Origin: Bacteroidales bacterium
Lineage (GTDB): Bacteria; Bacteroidota; Bacteroidia; Bacteroidales; UBA932
Length of the DNA stretch: 5,251 bases
Reading direction: 5' to 3'
NCBI GenBank assembly: GCA_017509375.1
Contig: JAFWPT010000184.1
Coordinates: 1 to 5,251, forward strand
This document shows, in pieces, positions 4,534 through 5,251 of this stretch (position 1 is the first letter of the stretch; each line of letters starts with the position of its first letter). The position numbers and the translations under genes were made by a program. Under the pieces are notes generated by a model, which worked only from the letters and a program-made list of their open reading frames with translations, had not been told where the DNA came from and did not search any database.

Positions 4534-5251
4534 AGAGCGAAAGTATTGTAGTTTGTCCTGCTCCGGAATCGGGTACTGACGGCTGCACTCGAAGATTGCA
4601 TCGTACTTGCCTACGTACCTTTCCGGCCTGCTCACAAAGGTACTCATATTTTGAAGAATATCAAACCATTCCTCCACCGGATCGCTCGCCTTACCCGGCT
4701 CACCGGCAAATCGCGGCAGTTCACACAGGTACAGGTTGAGGAGGCTCCGCTTGGTGTATCCTTCGCCTGTGGTCTCCCGCAGCTGATACGTGTAAATCAG
4801 TTTGTCCGTGTCGTGCTGCAAGCGGAAGTTCATGAAGCATACGACGTACACCGGCACCAGCTTCCCATAAGATTCTCCCTTGTGCAACTGGCTGTGAATC
4901 ATCGACGCCCCGTAGAAAAGCAGGCGGTTCCGCAGGAACTCCTTGTCCGCTCGCTGCATCTCCACGATGATCTTGCGGCCGTCGGCCGTATGGCAGAGAA
5001 CGTCCATAATCACTTTCTTGTCGTCGCCCTTCCAGAGGTCTATCTCGTTGGGGTCGTACTCGATGTGGATGATCTTTTCGGGAAGGATGTCGTTCAACAG
5101 CAGCATAAGGTTCTGCTCATTGTGACCGAAGACGTGTTTGAACGCCCAGTCGCACAGCAGGTCGATGTAGGTGCTGGTGGCGATGCGGATGATGAGGTCT
5201 TCCTTCTCTTCCTGCGAGAGCCTGCGGAAGCGGTCGTACTCGCTGGCGATG
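4282..5251 (-). CDS. Rpn family PD-(D/E)XK nuclease / putative transposase, 5' end beyond window
   Basis: The frame is open from the right edge to the TAA at 4284-4282, giving 322 visible residues; the true start lies outside. The ATG at 5106 is internal, because the 48 codons before it encode conserved family sequence (TYIDLLCDWAFKHVFG, then NLMLLLNDIL), the usual DxaFKxvFG start of the domain. The nuclease core follows: D83 in VIMDVLC and E97/Q99 in IIVEMQ form the D...ExQ version of the PD-(D/E)XK site seen in this family (PDDEXK_2). FLRNRLLFYGASMIHSQL (105-122) is the conserved helix after the core. The C-terminal part has a helix, seven four-residue repeats (265-292; GFDQ, GNAK, GIEQ, three GISQ, GIEQ) and a tail ending TTGLTREAIEAMA. 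Enterobacterial Rpn proteins are DNA endonucleases that promote recombination and act as toxic anti-phage proteins. Despite the 'transposase' label, no terminal repeats are visible downstream. A terminator follows the stop. Confidence 0.92.
   Translation of the reverse strand, partial: IASEYDRFRRLSQEEKEDLIIRIATSTYIDLLCDWAFKHVFGHNEQNLMLLLNDILPEKIIHIEYDPNEIDLWKGDDKKVIMDVLCHTADGRKIIVEMQRADKEFLRNRLLFYGASMIHSQLHKGESYGKLVPVYVVCFMNFRLQHDTDKLIYTYQLRETTGEGYTKRSLLNLYLCELPRFAGEPGKASDPVEEWFDILQNMSTFVSRPERYVGKYDAIFECSRQYPIPEQDKLQYFRSMFNDDIRSYLTDEDRKEIAEEYYAKGFDQGNAKGIEQGISQGISQGISQGIEQVARRLKAEGIPVETIVSTTGLTREAIEAMA
4375..4458 (-). repeat. 12-bp in-frame tandem repeats (seven units) in Rpn C-terminus
   Basis: Seven consecutive 12-bp units on the minus strand encode GFDQ, GNAK, GIEQ, GISQ, GISQ, GISQ and GIEQ. 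The two GGTATCAGTCAA units (4387-4398 and 4399-4410) are identical and the unit at 4411-4422 differs at two third-codon positions. The outer units are progressively degenerate, as expected of an array that grows and shrinks in the middle. The 12-bp length keeps the reading frame whatever the copy number. The residues fit the amphipathic C-terminal helix known in Rpn proteins. Confidence 0.93.
4635..4665 (-). promoter_or_regulatory. Intragenic promoter inside the Rpn gene
   Basis: On the minus strand TTTG (4665-4662) is followed by exactly 19 bp and then TACCTTTG (4642-4635), a full match to the Bacteroides primary-sigma consensus TTTG-N19-TAnnTTTG. The other promoter calls in this window match only the -7 half. 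Transcription should start near 4631 and produce an mRNA for the C-terminal part of Rpn, ending at the terminator 4253-4226. The bases also encode ordinary Rpn residues (M-S-T-F-V-S across the -7 box), so a coincidence is not excluded. Confidence 0.5.

Noticed and set aside
4379..4588. Minus-strand open frame of 69 codons overlapping Rpn in another frame
   Set aside because: It starts at a GTG, and its repetitive C-terminal sequence (QSRYQSRYQ type) is only the out-of-frame reading of the 12-bp repeats. The in-frame nested product is the better candidate for a small protein.
4282..5251. Rpn gene as part of an insertion sequence
   Set aside because: The family is often labelled 'putative transposase', but no terminal inverted repeats or target duplications are visible on the downstream side. 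Rpn proteins are nucleases rather than proven transposases. The upstream side cannot be seen.

Overview
The window looks like chromosomal DNA from a Bacteroidales bacterium (Bacteroides, Parabacteroides or Alistipes type). The evidence is Bacteroidetes-type -7 promoter boxes (TAnnTTTG) at conserved distances from start codons, starts without Shine-Dalgarno sequences, a DUF5723-type outer-membrane barrel gene, a relaxed lipobox, and an Rpn-family nuclease of a type common in gut Bacteroidales. Base composition is moderate, roughly half GC by eye. I cannot assign a genus.

Layout from left to right. (1) 1-957, minus strand: the first 319 codons of a secreted YVTN/YncE-like beta-propeller protein, running off the left edge. 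(2) 958-1030: a 73-bp divergent intergenic region with two mirror-image -7 boxes and a short inverted repeat overlapping both. (3) 1031-1666, plus strand: an FMN-dependent nitroreductase-family protein. (4) 1667-1702: a 36-bp convergent gap with no convincing terminator. (5) 4194 down to 1703, minus strand: a two-gene operon made of a predicted lipoprotein followed, with a 4-base ATGA overlap, by a predicted DUF5723 outer-membrane beta-barrel protein. (6) 4195-4281: an intergenic region where an intrinsic terminator for the upstream gene abuts the operon's promoter. (7) 5251 down to 4282, minus strand: an Rpn-family PD-(D/E)XK nuclease ('putative transposase'), whose 5' end lies beyond the right edge.

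The most interesting locus is the Rpn gene. Its C-terminal region carries seven in-frame 12-bp units encoding four-residue repeats (GISQ/GIEQ type). Inside the coding sequence, on the same strand, is an exact match to the full Bacteroides promoter consensus (TTTG, 19-bp spacer, TAnnTTTG). The first in-frame ATG downstream would give an 83-residue C-terminal protein containing the repeats. This matches the published 'gene-within-gene' organisation of Rpn proteins in enterobacteria, where a separately translated C-terminal fragment (RpnS) inhibits the full-length toxic anti-phage nuclease (RpnL). The window may therefore hold a Bacteroidetes version of that toxin-antitoxin/defence system, with its own internal promoter. 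The promoter and small product are inferences from sequence only.
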